64,000 nt of DNA from Bacteroidota bacterium (GCA_016711505.1 JADJSV010000002.1:62001-126000); one strand, 5' to 3'; positions 16,522 through 26,522 are shown, counted from the stretch's first letter. Numbers and translations: made by a program. The notes: generated from the sequence alone by a model not told the origin.

Positions 16522-17724
16522 GTGTTTCAATACATTTCCTTCCGTGCAGCTTTAGCTTTGATCATGTCTTTGATCATTTCATTGTTGTTTGGAAAAAAGA
16601 TCATAGGCATTCTTTTGAAGAAGCAGGTTGGTGAAACAGTTCGTGATCTTGGCCTCGATGGACAGAAGGTAAAGCAAGGAACACCTACTATGGGTGGTTT
16701 GATCATAATTGCGGCAATACTGATTCCGACACTTTTATTCGCCCGCCTTGTGAATGTGTATGTCATCATCATGATCGTTACTACAATCTGGTTAGGGATC
16801 ATTGGTTTTATTGACGATTATATAAAAGTTTTCAAAAAAGATAAAGAAGGATTAGCTGGAAGATTTAAAATTCTTGGTCAGGTTGGATTAGGAATTATTA
16901 TCGGAATAACTCTTTACTGGAATCCGAATGTTGTAGTTAAAGAGAAGCTGGTAAGCAAATCAATCGTTATTGAACATAGCAATGAGAATGTAATTGAAGA
17001 CATGCGACTTTCGGAGAATGCATTGTATTCCCCGAAAGCAGTTAAGTCTACAACCACTACAATTCCATTCATCAAGAACCACGAATTTGATTATGCTTTT
17101 CTGATCAGCTGGATGGGTAAAGGGTATGAGAAGTATGCATGGCTTGTATTTATTCCGATCGTAATTCTGATCATCACTGCTGTTTCAAACGGAGCTAATA
17201 TTACAGATGGTATCGACGGACTAGCTACAGGTACCAGTGCCATTATAGGAGCAACACTTGGTGTACTTGCTTATGTTTCCGGTAACACTGTCTTCGCAAA
17301 TTATCTGAACATAATGTACATCCCGCATGCCGGTGAGCTGGTGGTATTCATTGCTGCATTCGTTGGAGCATGTGTAGGATTTCTCTGGTACAATGCATAT
17401 CCCGCTCAGGTTTTCATGGGCGATACAGGAAGTCTTGCCTTAGGTGGGATCATTGCCACGTTTGCAATTGCGATCAGAAAGGAATTGCTCATTCCGATTT
17501 TATGTGGAGTGTTTTTGATAGAGAATGTATCGGTTGTATTGCAAGTGGGATATTTTAAATACACTAAGAAAAAGTACGGCGAAGGTCGACGTATTTTCAA
17601 AATGTCGCCATTGCATCATCACTATCAGAAATTAGGATATCACGAATCAAAAATAGTATCAAGATTCTGGATCATAGGGATCATGCTTGCAGTTCTTACA
17701 GTAGTAACATTAAAACTTCGTTGA
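16522..17724 (+). CDS. mraY: phospho-N-acetylmuramoyl-pentapeptide-transferase, 5' end apparently frameshifted
   Basis: MraY transfers phospho-MurNAc-pentapeptide to undecaprenyl phosphate, forming lipid I at the inner membrane. The 400-residue frame from the GTG at 16522 contains the family motifs: KQGTPTMGGL, the acidic GFIDDYIKVFKKD, NGANITDGIDGLATG and the C-terminal SPLHHHYQKLGY. It has about ten membrane helices and a Bacteroidota-type insertion of roughly 70 residues after helix 4. Homologues usually begin about 18 residues earlier. An ATG at 16466 opens MLYYLFAYLHDELKF in another frame and would join the gene if one T were added at 16508-16510 (AAGTTCC). The gene is normally essential, so a consensus error is more likely than inactivation. 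Confidence 0.92.
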   Translation: MFQYISFRAALALIMSLIISLLFGKKIIGILLKKQVGETVRDLGLDGQKVKQGTPTMGGLIIIAAILIPTLLFARLVNVYVIIMIVTTIWLGIIGFIDDYIKVFKKDKEGLAGRFKILGQVGLGIIIGITLYWNPNVVVKEKLVSKSIVIEHSNENVIEDMRLSENALYSPKAVKSTTTTIPFIKNHEFDYAFLISWMGKGYEKYAWLVFIPIVILIITAVSNGANITDGIDGLATGTSAIIGATLGVLAYVSGNTVFANYLNIMYIPHAGELVVFIAAFVGACVGFLWYNAYPAQVFMGDTGSLALGGIIATFAIAIRKELLIPILCGVFLIENVSVVLQVGYFKYTKKKYGEGRRIFKMSPLHHHYQKLGYHESKIVSRFWIIGIMLAVLTVVTLKLR

Positions 17725-17728
17725 TCAG

Positions 17729-19081
17729 TTGAATACTCAGACAGAAAAAAAGAAACTAGTTGTACTGGGCGCCGGCGAAAGTGGTGTTGGTACAGCTGTC
17801 CTTGCCCAAAAGCAAGGCTTCGATGTTTTTGTGTCTGATAAAGGTGAGATCAAACCTGAGTATCGTGCAGCATTGGAGAAATACAAAATTCGTTTCGAAG
17901 AGGGCAAGCACGATGAATCAGAAATACTGAGTGCCAATGAAATTGTAAAAAGTCCCGGGATTCCTGAGAAAGTAGAAATACTGAAGAAGATCCGTAACGC
18001 AGGAATTCCTGTTGTCAGTGAAATAGAATTTGCAGGAAGATATTCAAAAGCGAAGATGATCGGCATTACCGGAACCAATGGTAAGACCACTACAACAATG
18101 CTGGTGTATCATATTCTGCAAAAAGCAGGATTGAAAGTTGGTTTAGCAGGAAATGTTGGAAAGAGTTTCGCTATGCAGGTTGCTGAGCAGGACTTCGATT
18201 ATTATGTGCTTGAGTTAAGCAGTTTTCAACTGGATGACATGTATCATTTCAAATGTGATATCGCCATTCTTACAAATATTACTCCTGATCATCTTGACAG
18301 ATATAATTATGAATTGAAAAATTATGTCATGGCAAAGTTCAGAATAGTTCAGAATCAAACATCAGCCGATGCATTTATTTATTGTGCGGATGATGCAATT
18401 ACAACAGAATATCTCCCTTCTGTTGAAGTAAAATCAAAGAAGTATCCTTTTTCACTGAAATCAAAAGTGGAACAGGGAGCGTACGTAGAAGATCAACAAC
18501 TCATCATAAACACAAACAACAACCAATTTACCATGCTGATACATGAACTAGCCCTACAAGGCAAACACAATTTACACAATACAATGGCTGCAGGAATAAC
18601 TGCACAACTTGTTCACATCCGTAAGGAAGTCATTCGCGAAAGCATGATTGATTTCCGCAATGTTGAACACCGCCTTGAATTTGTAAATACGATTCACGGA
18701 ATCGAATTCTATAACGATTCAAAAGCAACAAATGTTAATTCAACATGGTTTGCATTGGAAAGTTTTAATAAGCCTGTAGTTCTTATCCTTGGTGGAGTAG
18801 ATAAAGGAAATGATTATGAAATGCTCGAAGAGTTGATCAAGGAAAAAGTAAAAGCAATTGTTTGTCTTGGAAAAGACAACAAGAAGATCTTCAAAGCATT
18901 TTCAGGAATGGTAGAAGAGATCGTTGAAACTGATTCAGCTGAATCTGCAGTGAGAGAAAGCTATCGCTTAAGTAAAAAAGGTGATGTTGTTCTTCTTTCT
19001 CCCGCTTGCGCAAGTTTCGACCTGTTCGAGAATTACGAAGACCGCGGACGCCAGTTTAAGAAAGCTGTCAAGTCGCTTTAA
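17729..19081 (+). CDS. murD: UDP-N-acetylmuramoylalanine--D-glutamate ligase
   Basis: MurD adds D-glutamate to UDP-MurNAc-L-Ala. The 450-residue protein has the N-terminal nucleotide fold (LVVLGAGESGVGTAVLA at 10-26), the ATP loop GTNGKTTTT at 115-123, the LELSSFQLDDM motif and the C-terminal FYNDSKATNVNST and VLILGGVDKG. The start is a TTG five bases after the mraY stop; no ATG or GTG lies between the stop and the first conserved strand, so TTG is the only start that keeps the Rossmann motif. A short repeat hairpin follows the gene. Confidence 0.96.
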   Translation: MNTQTEKKKLVVLGAGESGVGTAVLAQKQGFDVFVSDKGEIKPEYRAALEKYKIRFEEGKHDESEILSANEIVKSPGIPEKVEILKKIRNAGIPVVSEIEFAGRYSKAKMIGITGTNGKTTTTMLVYHILQKAGLKVGLAGNVGKSFAMQVAEQDFDYYVLELSSFQLDDMYHFKCDIAILTNITPDHLDRYNYELKNYVMAKFRIVQNQTSADAFIYCADDAITTEYLPSVEVKSKKYPFSLKSKVEQGAYVEDQQLIINTNNNQFTMLIHELALQGKHNLHNTMAAGITAQLVHIRKEVIRESMIDFRNVEHRLEFVNTIHGIEFYNDSKATNVNSTWFALESFNKPVVLILGGVDKGNDYEMLEELIKEKVKAIVCLGKDNKKIFKAFSGMVEEIVETDSAESAVRESYRLSKKGDVVLLSPACASFDLFENYEDRGRQFKKAVKSL

Positions 19082-19083
19082 TG

Positions 19084-19123
19084 GTTTTTCGTCTTTCGTT
19101 TTTCGAAAGATGAAAAACGAAAT
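19084..19123. repeat. heptad hairpin between murD and ftsW
   Basis: The plus strand reads TTTTCGT, CTTTCGT, TTTTCGA in 7-base steps and then turns back as AAGATGAAAAACGAAA. GTTTTTCGTCTTTCG pairs with CGAAAGATGAAAAAC over 15 bp with one G-T pair. It is the only gap over 60 bp between murE and ftsQ. The missing T-run makes full termination unlikely, which fits the continuing operon. Confidence 0.6.
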
Positions 19124-19153
19124 AATAAACACCCTCCCAAATTAACCAAAAAC

Positions 19154-20317
19154 ATGCAAGCAACCTGGCTTGATAAATATTTCAAAGGCGACCGGACGAT
19201 CTGGATGATTGTATTCATTTTGTCGATCTTCTCATTACTTGCTGTATATAGTAGTACGGGTACTTTAGCGTACAAGTATAAAAGCGGCAATACGGAATAT
19301 TATCTGTTCAAACATTTATTCATTTTAGCATTTGGTATTGGGTTAATGTATGCGGCCCATCTGGTTCGCTATACTTATTATTCAAAGATCTCCATCATTG
19401 CTTTGTTTGTCACAGTGCCTTTATTGGGACTGACTCTTTTATTAGGAACAAATCTCAATGAAGCCAGTCGTTGGCTGACATTGCCGGGAACTAATATTAC
19501 GTTTCAGACATCTGATTTTGCTAAGCTGGCATTGATCATGTTTGTAGCCCGGATGTTATCAAAGAAGCAGGACGAAATCAAAAGTTTCAAATCAGCATTC
19601 CTGCCTGTGGTAATTCCGGTATTGATCGTTTGTGCATTGATCCTTCCCGCAAATTTCTCAACTGCCGCTGTTGTCTTTTCATCAGCGATTTATCTGATGT
19701 TCATTGGAAGAATCAGCATGAAATACATTGCTGCAATGGTTGGAATCGGGATCGCAGCATTCATGTTGTTCATCGTAATTTCAATGGCGATAGGGCATAC
19801 CGGCAGGATTGAAACATGGAAAGCACGTATTGAACGTTTCTCAGGTGATGAGGCAGCAGATAATTATCAGTCAGATCAGGCAAAAATTGCAATTGCCCGC
19901 GGAGGTTTGATTGGTGTGTTTCCGGGAAATAGTGTTCAACGGAATTTTCTGCCACATCCATATTCGGATTTCATATTTGCTATCATAATAGAAGAGTATG
20001 GATTTCTAGGAGCAGCATTTCTGATCTCGCTTTATTTACTTCTCTTCTTCAGAGTCATTCGGTTCATTCATCATAGTCCCATGGCCTTCGGCACGCTACT
20101 CGCCGCAGGTTGTACATTCATGCTTGTCTTTCAGGCATTGATAAATATGGCAGTAGCAGTGAATTTATTTCCTGTAACCGGACAGCCTTTGCCATTCCTG
20201 AGTATGGGCGGAACATCGATCTGGTTTACAAGTATTGCATTAGGAATAGTATTAAGCGTAAGTCGTCAGGTCGAAAAAGAAAAGAAAGAAGGAGGAGCAG
20301 AACTTGCAGCGGCCTAG
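19154..20317 (+). CDS. ftsW: septal peptidoglycan polymerase FtsW (SEDS family)
   Basis: FtsW is the glycan polymerase that acts with FtsI at the septum. The 387-residue protein has about ten hydrophobic segments. SEDS signatures include VYSSTGTLAYKY near the N-terminus, the loop EASRWLTLPGTNITFQTSDFAKLALI and the C-terminal GQPLPFLSMGGTSIW. The periplasmic loop GGLIGVFPGNSVQRNFLPHPYSDFIFA contains the conserved residues thought to be catalytic in RodA/FtsW. The ATG at 19154 gives a normal cytoplasmic N-terminus. Its 3' end overlaps the murG start by 14 bp. Confidence 0.96.
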   Translation: MQATWLDKYFKGDRTIWMIVFILSIFSLLAVYSSTGTLAYKYKSGNTEYYLFKHLFILAFGIGLMYAAHLVRYTYYSKISIIALFVTVPLLGLTLLLGTNLNEASRWLTLPGTNITFQTSDFAKLALIMFVARMLSKKQDEIKSFKSAFLPVVIPVLIVCALILPANFSTAAVVFSSAIYLMFIGRISMKYIAAMVGIGIAAFMLFIVISMAIGHTGRIETWKARIERFSGDEAADNYQSDQAKIAIARGGLIGVFPGNSVQRNFLPHPYSDFIFAIIIEEYGFLGAAFLISLYLLLFFRVIRFIHHSPMAFGTLLAAGCTFMLVFQALINMAVAVNLFPVTGQPLPFLSMGGTSIWFTSIALGIVLSVSRQVEKEKKEGGAELAAA

Positions 20318-21413
20318 TTTAAGAGTGATCATTAGCGGTGGCGGTACAGGTGGACATATTTTTCCTGCAGTAGCTATTGCAAATGCATTAAAAAAAATGA
20401 ATCCGGCAACAGAGATTTTGTTTGTCGGTGCCAATGGCAGAATGGAAATGGAAAAAGTTCCGGCTGCCGGATATAAAATAGTAGGATTGAACATAAGTGG
20501 TATTCAAAGGAAATTGTCATTACAAAATCTGATGTTGCCAATCAAAATACTTCAAAGCGTTTTTAAAGCACGGATGATAGTGAAAGAATTTAAACCGGAT
20601 GTTGCAGTTGGTGTAGGAGGTTATGCTTCCGGACCATTATTGTTTGCAGCAACCGGTATGAATGTTCCTGCTTTGATCCAGGAGCAGAATTCTTTTGCCG
20701 GAATCACAAATAAACTTCTGTCAAAAAGAGTTAAGCGTATATGTGTAGCATATGATGGAATGGAGAATTATTTTCCTGCAGATAAAATAAAGATCACCGG
20801 AAATCCTGTAAGGGAGAATATGGTCGATATAAAAGGTAAACGTGAAGAGGCTCTGCGCTTTTTCAGCTTATCGTCTGATAAAAAAACAGTTTTGCTTATT
20901 GGCGGAAGCTTAGGAGCAAGAACACTTAATCACAGTATTGCAGAGGGAATTCAGAAGTTAGCTGATAAAAATATTCAATTGATCTGGCAGACAGGAAAAG
21001 CATTTTATCCGAAGGCTCAGGAATTAACATCACAGTATTCGGCAAATGGAATTTCAGCGTATGATTTTATTCAACGAATGGATCTGGCCTTTGCAGCTGC
21101 AGATGTAGTGATCTCCAGAGCAGGAGCGAGTTCTGTTTCTGAACTGGCCTTAGTTGCAAAACCGGCAATACTGGTTCCATCTCCGAATGTTGCTGAGGAT
21201 CATCAGACGAAGAATGCTATGTCGCTGGTGAAAAAAGATGCAGCAATTCTGATAAGTGATGCAGAAGCATCAGCAAAACTAATTACACAAGCAATAGAAT
21301 TGATCAATGATCAATCGGCTCAAAATAAATTACAGCAAAATATTTCTAAGCTGGCATTGGCAAATTCTGCTGATGTTATAGCAGAGGAAGTTTATTCTAT
21401 TTCAGGAAAATAA
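20304..21413 (+). CDS. murG: UDP-GlcNAc:undecaprenyl-PP-MurNAc-pentapeptide GlcNAc transferase
   Basis: MurG converts lipid I to lipid II on the inner face of the membrane. The 369-residue GT28-family protein has the N-terminal loop ISGGGTGGHIFPAVAIA (10-26), VGVGGYASGPLL, QEQNSFAGITNKLL and the donor-site motif SRAGASSVSELALV. The start is TTG at 20304, supported by a strong GGAGGAG at 20291-20297 six bases upstream, which is unusual in a phylum that rarely depends on Shine-Dalgarno pairing. A GTG at 20325 is a possible shorter start. The start overlaps ftsW and the stop touches murC. Confidence 0.96.
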   Translation: MQRPSLRVIISGGGTGGHIFPAVAIANALKKMNPATEILFVGANGRMEMEKVPAAGYKIVGLNISGIQRKLSLQNLMLPIKILQSVFKARMIVKEFKPDVAVGVGGYASGPLLFAATGMNVPALIQEQNSFAGITNKLLSKRVKRICVAYDGMENYFPADKIKITGNPVRENMVDIKGKREEALRFFSLSSDKKTVLLIGGSLGARTLNHSIAEGIQKLADKNIQLIWQTGKAFYPKAQELTSQYSANGISAYDFIQRMDLAFAAADVVISRAGASSVSELALVAKPAILVPSPNVAEDHQTKNAMSLVKKDAAILISDAEASAKLITQAIELINDQSAQNKLQQNISKLALANSADVIAEEVYSISGK

Positions 21414-22799
21414 GTGTTCGACAATAAAACACATATCTATTTTGTAGGGATCGGAGGCATTGGTATGTCGGCCATAGCTCGCTATTTCAAATCCATTGGA
21501 AAAGAAGTAAGCGGCTATGATAAAACTCCAACACCTTTGACAGATGAACTTATCGACGAAGGAATATCCGTTCATTTCGAAGACAATTTGTCTCTGGCTG
21601 AAAAGATCTATTCCGATCCTGACAAAAAAGGAAATGTTCTTGTTGTTTATACACCTGCAATTCCAAAAGACCATACAGAATGGAATTTCTTCAAAGACAA
21701 TCAATATGAACTGAAGAAACGGTCAGAAGTTCTGGGAATGATCACCAAGAGTAGTTATACAATCGGTATTGCCGGTACTCATGGCAAGACTACTACTTCT
21801 TCAATGGTTGCACATATATTAAAGAGTGCAGGATTGAATTGCACAGCCTTTCTTGGTGGGATCACAAAGAATTACCGGACTAATTTATTGTTGGGAAATT
21901 CAATCGGTAAAAAATATACAGTAGTTGAAGCCGACGAATATGATCGTTCATTTCTCGCTTTACATCCTGATCTGGCAGTGATCACATCGATGGATGCCGA
22001 TCATCTGGATATCTACGGCGATCATAATTATATGATCGATTCGTACAGGTTGTTTGCCGGACAGGTAAAAGACGGAGGACTTTTGATTCACCGTTCAGGA
22101 CTTCCTGTAACGGATCTGGATATAAATATGCAATCGTATTCGATCGATGCAGCTGCCGATTTCAAAGGTGAGAATATTCACATAAAAGATCATCGATATC
22201 ATTTTAACTGGACAAGTGCAAAAGATCTGATAGAAGACCTGACCAGCGAGATGCCGGGATTGCACAATGTTGAAAATGCAGTCGCAGCTGTTGCAGTTGC
22301 AGTGCATCTGGGAATTGAAAATGATACTATAAAAAAGGCAATGGCCTCTTATAATGGTGTAAAGCGTCGTTTTGATTATCAATTGAAGACCGCAGATTGT
22401 GTTTACATTGATGATTATGCTCATCATCCGGAAGAGTTAAGGGCATGTATTTCCTCAGTTAGAGAACTCTATCCGGGAAAAAGGATCACAGGAATTTTTC
22501 AGCCGCATCTGTATTCACGAACACGTGATTTTGCAGAAGGTTTTGCGAAAAGTTTATCGATGCTTGATTGTCTTATCCTGCTCGACATCTATCCGGCACG
22601 CGAACTTCCGATTCCGGGAGTGACATCAGAAATAATTTTTAATGATGTGACCTGTGAGAAGTATCAATGTTCGAAAAATAAAGCGTTGGAAGTTTTGGAA
22701 GCGCATCCATCGGATGTTGTACTGACATTAGGAGCAGGTGATATTGATCAGTTGGTAAGACCCATTAGTGAACTATTACAAAAAGCAATTAAGTCATGA
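21414..22799 (+). CDS. murC: UDP-N-acetylmuramate--L-alanine ligase
   Basis: MurC attaches L-alanine, the first residue of the stem peptide. The 461-residue protein has IYFVGIGGIGMSAIA at 8-22, the ATP loop AGTHGKTTTSS at 120-130, EADEYDRSFL and the C-terminal IDDYAHHPEELRA and FQPHLYSRT. It starts with GTG directly after the murG stop codon and overlaps ftsQ by 4 bp (ATGA), so the three are almost certainly translated together. Confidence 0.97.
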   Translation: MFDNKTHIYFVGIGGIGMSAIARYFKSIGKEVSGYDKTPTPLTDELIDEGISVHFEDNLSLAEKIYSDPDKKGNVLVVYTPAIPKDHTEWNFFKDNQYELKKRSEVLGMITKSSYTIGIAGTHGKTTTSSMVAHILKSAGLNCTAFLGGITKNYRTNLLLGNSIGKKYTVVEADEYDRSFLALHPDLAVITSMDADHLDIYGDHNYMIDSYRLFAGQVKDGGLLIHRSGLPVTDLDINMQSYSIDAAADFKGENIHIKDHRYHFNWTSAKDLIEDLTSEMPGLHNVENAVAAVAVAVHLGIENDTIKKAMASYNGVKRRFDYQLKTADCVYIDDYAHHPEELRACISSVRELYPGKRITGIFQPHLYSRTRDFAEGFAKSLSMLDCLILLDIYPARELPIPGVTSEIIFNDVTCEKYQCSKNKALEVLEAHPSDVVLTLGAGDIDQLVRPISELLQKAIKS

Positions 22800-23605
22800 G
22801 TGAGAATCCGAACCGTAGCAAAATCTTGCGCATTACAGCGTATGGTGCAGTGATTGTAGCCTTTTTGATCACATTGGGGTTTTCTGAACATCGTCAGGAT
22901 GTAATGCCTTGTAGTGATGTTGAAGTTGCTATCATCGATACTCTGGGACATAACTTTGTGGAAGAGGGCGAGATCATGGAATTGGTGAAGAATAAGTTCG
23001 GAACATTGAAGGGAAAACCGTTAAGTTCTATTAACATTAGTTTGTTGGAAAAAATCATTAATACAAACCCATTTATCGCTGACGCTGAAGTATTTTCAAC
23101 CATTGATGGAAAGATCAAAATTGAAGTAAAGCAACGCATGCCGGTCGTTCGCATAGTGAATGTGAAAGATGAGAGTTTCTACATTGACGATCAAGGTGTA
23201 TTCATGCCTTTGTCAGGTGATTACACAGCAAGAGTTGCAGTTGCAAATGGATATATTTTCGATACGGAATCTGAAAGAAGAGTAACAGTATACGACGGGG
23301 AAAAGAAAGATACTGCAATTAAACTTTCACGAATTGATGAAATATTTCATGTTGCAGATTACATCTACCATCATGAATTCTGGAATGCACAGATTGAACA
23401 AATTTATGTGAATGCAGAAGGGGACATTGAATTGATACCACGAGTAGGAAGTCAAAACATTGTTTTAGGAAATAGTGAAAAACTGGAAAAGAAATTGAAC
23501 AAACTGTTATTGTTTTACCGTGAGGGACTGAGCAAAACAGGATGGAACAAATACAAAACTATCAATCTGAAATACGAAGGTCAGGTTGTTTGCACAAAAA
23601 AGTGA
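22796..23605 (+). CDS. ftsQ: cell division protein FtsQ
   Basis: FtsQ is a bitopic division protein that couples the FtsL complex to the septal synthase. The 269-residue protein has a short basic N-terminus, one membrane helix at about 13-30 (ITAYGAVIVAFLITLGF) and a periplasmic POTRA-like domain in which LKGKPLSSINISLLEKIINT and NPFIADAEVFSTIDGKIKIE are recognisable. The position between murC and ftsA supports the call, since FtsQ sequences are weakly conserved in this phylum. It ends one base before the ftsA start region. Confidence 0.9.
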   Translation: MSENPNRSKILRITAYGAVIVAFLITLGFSEHRQDVMPCSDVEVAIIDTLGHNFVEEGEIMELVKNKFGTLKGKPLSSINISLLEKIINTNPFIADAEVFSTIDGKIKIEVKQRMPVVRIVNVKDESFYIDDQGVFMPLSGDYTARVAVANGYIFDTESERRVTVYDGEKKDTAIKLSRIDEIFHVADYIYHHEFWNAQIEQIYVNAEGDIELIPRVGSQNIVLGNSEKLEKKLNKLLLFYREGLSKTGWNKYKTINLKYEGQVVCTKK

Positions 23606-23606
23606 T

Positions 23607-24923
23607 ATGGAAAAAAACGAAGACATCGTAGTTGGTCTTGACATTGGTACAACGAAGATTTGTACAATTGTAGGTCGGAGAAATGAGTTCGGCAAGATCG
23701 ACATTTTAGGTTATGGGAAAAGTGAGTCACTTGGCGTAACACGCGGCGTGGTCACTAACATTGTGAATACAATTGAGTCGATCAAAATGTCGGTCACTGA
23801 AGCTTCTGAGAAATCAAAGGTTGATATCGGTTCAGTGTACGTTGGTATCGCCGGACAGCATATTAAAAGTTTGCAGCACCGTGGTATGCGTACCCGTAAT
23901 TCATTGGATGATGAAATCAACCAGGAAGATATAGATGCCATTGTTGACGACATGTATAAACTAGCAATGCCTCCGGGAGAAAAGATCATTCACGTTATTC
24001 CGCAGGAGTATATCATTGATAACGAGCAGGGAATTAAGAATCCGATCGGTATGTCAGGTGTTCGTCTTGAAGCAAATTGTCACATCATCACCGGCCAGAT
24101 CACAGCTGCAAAAAATATTTACAAATGCGTTGACAGAGCATCTCTGGAAACAAAAGGTTTATATCTGGAGCCACTTGCATCATCAGAAGCAGTTTTAACT
24201 GAAGAAGAAAAAGAAGCAGGAGTTGTATTGGTTGATATCGGTGGTGGTACTACTGATGTTGCAATATTCCAGGACGGAATCATTCGTCATACTGCCGTTA
24301 TTCCTTTCGGTGGAAATGTTATCACAGAAGATATTAAAATGGGATGTTCAATCATCCGCAATCAGGCCGAACTTTTGAAGATCAAATTTGGTTCTGCATT
24401 GGCAAGTGAAAATCTGGAGAATGAAATTGTTTCAATTCCCGGATTAAGAGGAAGAGAGCCACGTGAGATCTCTGTTAAAAATCTTTCACACATCATTCAG
24501 GCTCGTATGGAAGAGATCATCGAGCATGTTCATTTTGAAATCCGCAATTCAGGATTTGAAAAGAAACTGATCGCAGGTATTGTTATCACCGGTGGTGGAG
24601 CACAGTTACGTCACATCGTTCAGCTTGTAGAATTTATTACAGGAATGGATACACGTGTCGGATATCCGAATGAACATTTAGGAAAAGGTGCAGATGATCT
24701 TAAGAGTCCAATGTATGCAACAGGTGTTGGACTTGTAATAAAAGGTTTCCACGATCTTGACAAGACAAGAAAAAGTTTACTTACAAAAGTTCTTGAAGAA
24801 GCACCAAAAGCAACTCGTGCAGGGAAGCTGAAAGAAGATAAAGTAAAACAAGGAACACCACGTCCGTCATTATTTGAGATCATCGCAGATATTTTCAAAG
24901 AGGAAAAGGACAAAGAACTATAA
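23607..24923 (+). CDS. ftsA: cell division protein FtsA
   Basis: FtsA is the actin-like ATPase that tethers FtsZ filaments to the membrane. The ATG at 23607 gives 438 residues starting MEKNEDIVVGLDIGTTKICT, the phosphate-1 loop; a further upstream TTG would only add residues that overlap ftsQ. The phosphate-2 motif is VLVDIGGGTTDVAIF, and the adenosine motif is VITGGGAQLRHI. The C-terminal end (LFEIIADIFKEEKDKEL) can form the amphipathic helix that binds the membrane. It lies 81 bp before ftsZ. Confidence 0.97.
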   Translation: MEKNEDIVVGLDIGTTKICTIVGRRNEFGKIDILGYGKSESLGVTRGVVTNIVNTIESIKMSVTEASEKSKVDIGSVYVGIAGQHIKSLQHRGMRTRNSLDDEINQEDIDAIVDDMYKLAMPPGEKIIHVIPQEYIIDNEQGIKNPIGMSGVRLEANCHIITGQITAAKNIYKCVDRASLETKGLYLEPLASSEAVLTEEEKEAGVVLVDIGGGTTDVAIFQDGIIRHTAVIPFGGNVITEDIKMGCSIIRNQAELLKIKFGSALASENLENEIVSIPGLRGREPREISVKNLSHIIQARMEEIIEHVHFEIRNSGFEKKLIAGIVITGGGAQLRHIVQLVEFITGMDTRVGYPNEHLGKGADDLKSPMYATGVGLVIKGFHDLDKTRKSLLTKVLEEAPKATRAGKLKEDKVKQGTPRPSLFEIIADIFKEEKDKEL

Positions 24924-25004
24924 TCAATAACGAAGATTATAGACATTAAAAGAATAAACAAACGGAACAATCAACAATACTTAACACAAAAAAACATTTT
25001 CAAC

Positions 25005-26522
25005 ATGGAATTCGATCTTAATAAGGACAAGGGGTCTATCATCAAAGTAATCGGCGTAGGTGGTGGTGGCAGCAATGCTGTAAATCATATGTATCGTCAG
25101 GGAATCAAAGGCGTGGAGTTCGTGGTATGTAATACCGATGCTCAGGCTTTAGAAATGTCGCCGGTCCCGACAAAAATTCAACTGGGAAGTAGTCTGACAG
25201 AAGGCCGTGGAGCCGGGTCAATTCCTGAAGTTGGTAGAAATGCTGCAATCGAGAACATCGAAGACATTCGCAAATTTTTATTGGCGGATACTCGTATGGT
25301 TTTCATTACAGCAGGAATGGGCGGAGGTACCGGAACCGGTGCTGCTCCGATCATTGCACAAACGGCAAGAGAAATGGGGATTCTTACAGTCGGTATCGTT
25401 ACTATTCCTTTCGAATTCGAAGGAAAGAAAAGAAAGCAACAAGCCGACGATGGAATTGAAGCATTGAAGAATAGTGTAGATACTATTCTGATCATCAGAA
25501 ATCAAAAGCTGCGTGAAATGTTTGGCAATCTTAATTTGTCAGATGCATTCTCGCATGCAGATAATATTTTAACAACTGCTGCAAGAGGAATTGCAGAGAT
25601 CATCACTGTAACAGGTTATATCAACGTCGATTTTGAAGATGTGAAAACAGCCGTTCAGAATAGTGGAGTAGCGATAATGGGTTCAGCGATTTCTGAAGGT
25701 GAACACCGTGCAACGAAAGCAGTTGAACAAGCTCTTGCATCGCCTTTATTGAACGATAACAATATCAAAGGAGCGCGTTACATATTAATGAATGTAGCAT
25801 CAGGATCAAAAGAAGTTACAATGGACGAGATCGGTGTTATCACTGATTTCATTCAGGAGCAAGCAGGTCTTACTGCAGATATCATCTGGGGAAATTGTAC
25901 AGATGAAAGTCTTGGCGAGAAATTGTTGGTGACGATCATTGCAACAGGATTCAAGACTCGTGAAGAGATCGGAAGTGAGCAGATCAAAGCAAAAGAAAAT
26001 GTAAAGACAGTTCATAAATTAGATGATGCAGTTGCGCCTGTAGCTCCATCACCTGCTTTACCTGAATTGAATTTCAATGAACCGATTCTGAAAAAAGATA
26101 TTCCTGCAGATACGAATGTTCCGGCAAACGAATCGCGTGAAGTTACTTTTGAATTTGGTCAGAATACACTTCGCGAAAGTCCGATCACAACTCCCGTAGC
26201 AGAAAGACAAGATGCAAATCCGACAAAGAACGAGCAGGTTGTTTATGATCTTTATGATCACACGGTAGAAGATGAAACAGATGAGCAACTTCGTAAAGCA
26301 CGTGAGCGTGTAACGAAATTGAAGCAACTTAGCTATAGAATCGGAAATGCAAACATTTCTGATATGGAAAAAGAGCCTGCTTTCAAAAGAAGAAATATTA
26401 AACTTGATTCAGTACCACATTCAAGCGAATCAAGTGTTTCAAGATATACATTAAGCAACGAAGAAGATAAGAAAACAGAATTGCGTCAGAACAATTCATT
26501 TCTTCACGACAACGTCGACTAA
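25005..26522 (+). CDS. ftsZ: cell division protein FtsZ
   Basis: FtsZ is the tubulin-like GTPase that forms the division ring. The 505-residue protein has the nucleotide loops VIGVGGGGSNAVNHM at 15-29 and GGGTGTGAAP at 106-115, followed by the T7 region with FADVKTAV-like NVDFEDVKTAV. Residues 330-440 are a long, low-complexity linker. The tail (FKRRNIKLDSVPHSSESSVS, ending FLHDNVD) is the conserved Bacteroidota ending, not the KxFxxF peptide of Proteobacteria. A strong terminator follows, so ftsZ closes the dcw cluster. Confidence 0.98.
   Translation: MEFDLNKDKGSIIKVIGVGGGGSNAVNHMYRQGIKGVEFVVCNTDAQALEMSPVPTKIQLGSSLTEGRGAGSIPEVGRNAAIENIEDIRKFLLADTRMVFITAGMGGGTGTGAAPIIAQTAREMGILTVGIVTIPFEFEGKKRKQQADDGIEALKNSVDTILIIRNQKLREMFGNLNLSDAFSHADNILTTAARGIAEIITVTGYINVDFEDVKTAVQNSGVAIMGSAISEGEHRATKAVEQALASPLLNDNNIKGARYILMNVASGSKEVTMDEIGVITDFIQEQAGLTADIIWGNCTDESLGEKLLVTIIATGFKTREEIGSEQIKAKENVKTVHKLDDAVAPVAPSPALPELNFNEPILKKDIPADTNVPANESREVTFEFGQNTLRESPITTPVAERQDANPTKNEQVVYDLYDHTVEDETDEQLRKARERVTKLKQLSYRIGNANISDMEKEPAFKRRNIKLDSVPHSSESSVSRYTLSNEEDKKTELRQNNSFLHDNVD

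Noticed and set aside
16500..16524. Programmed frameshift in mraY
   Set aside because: There is no slippery heptamer; a missing base explains the pattern better.
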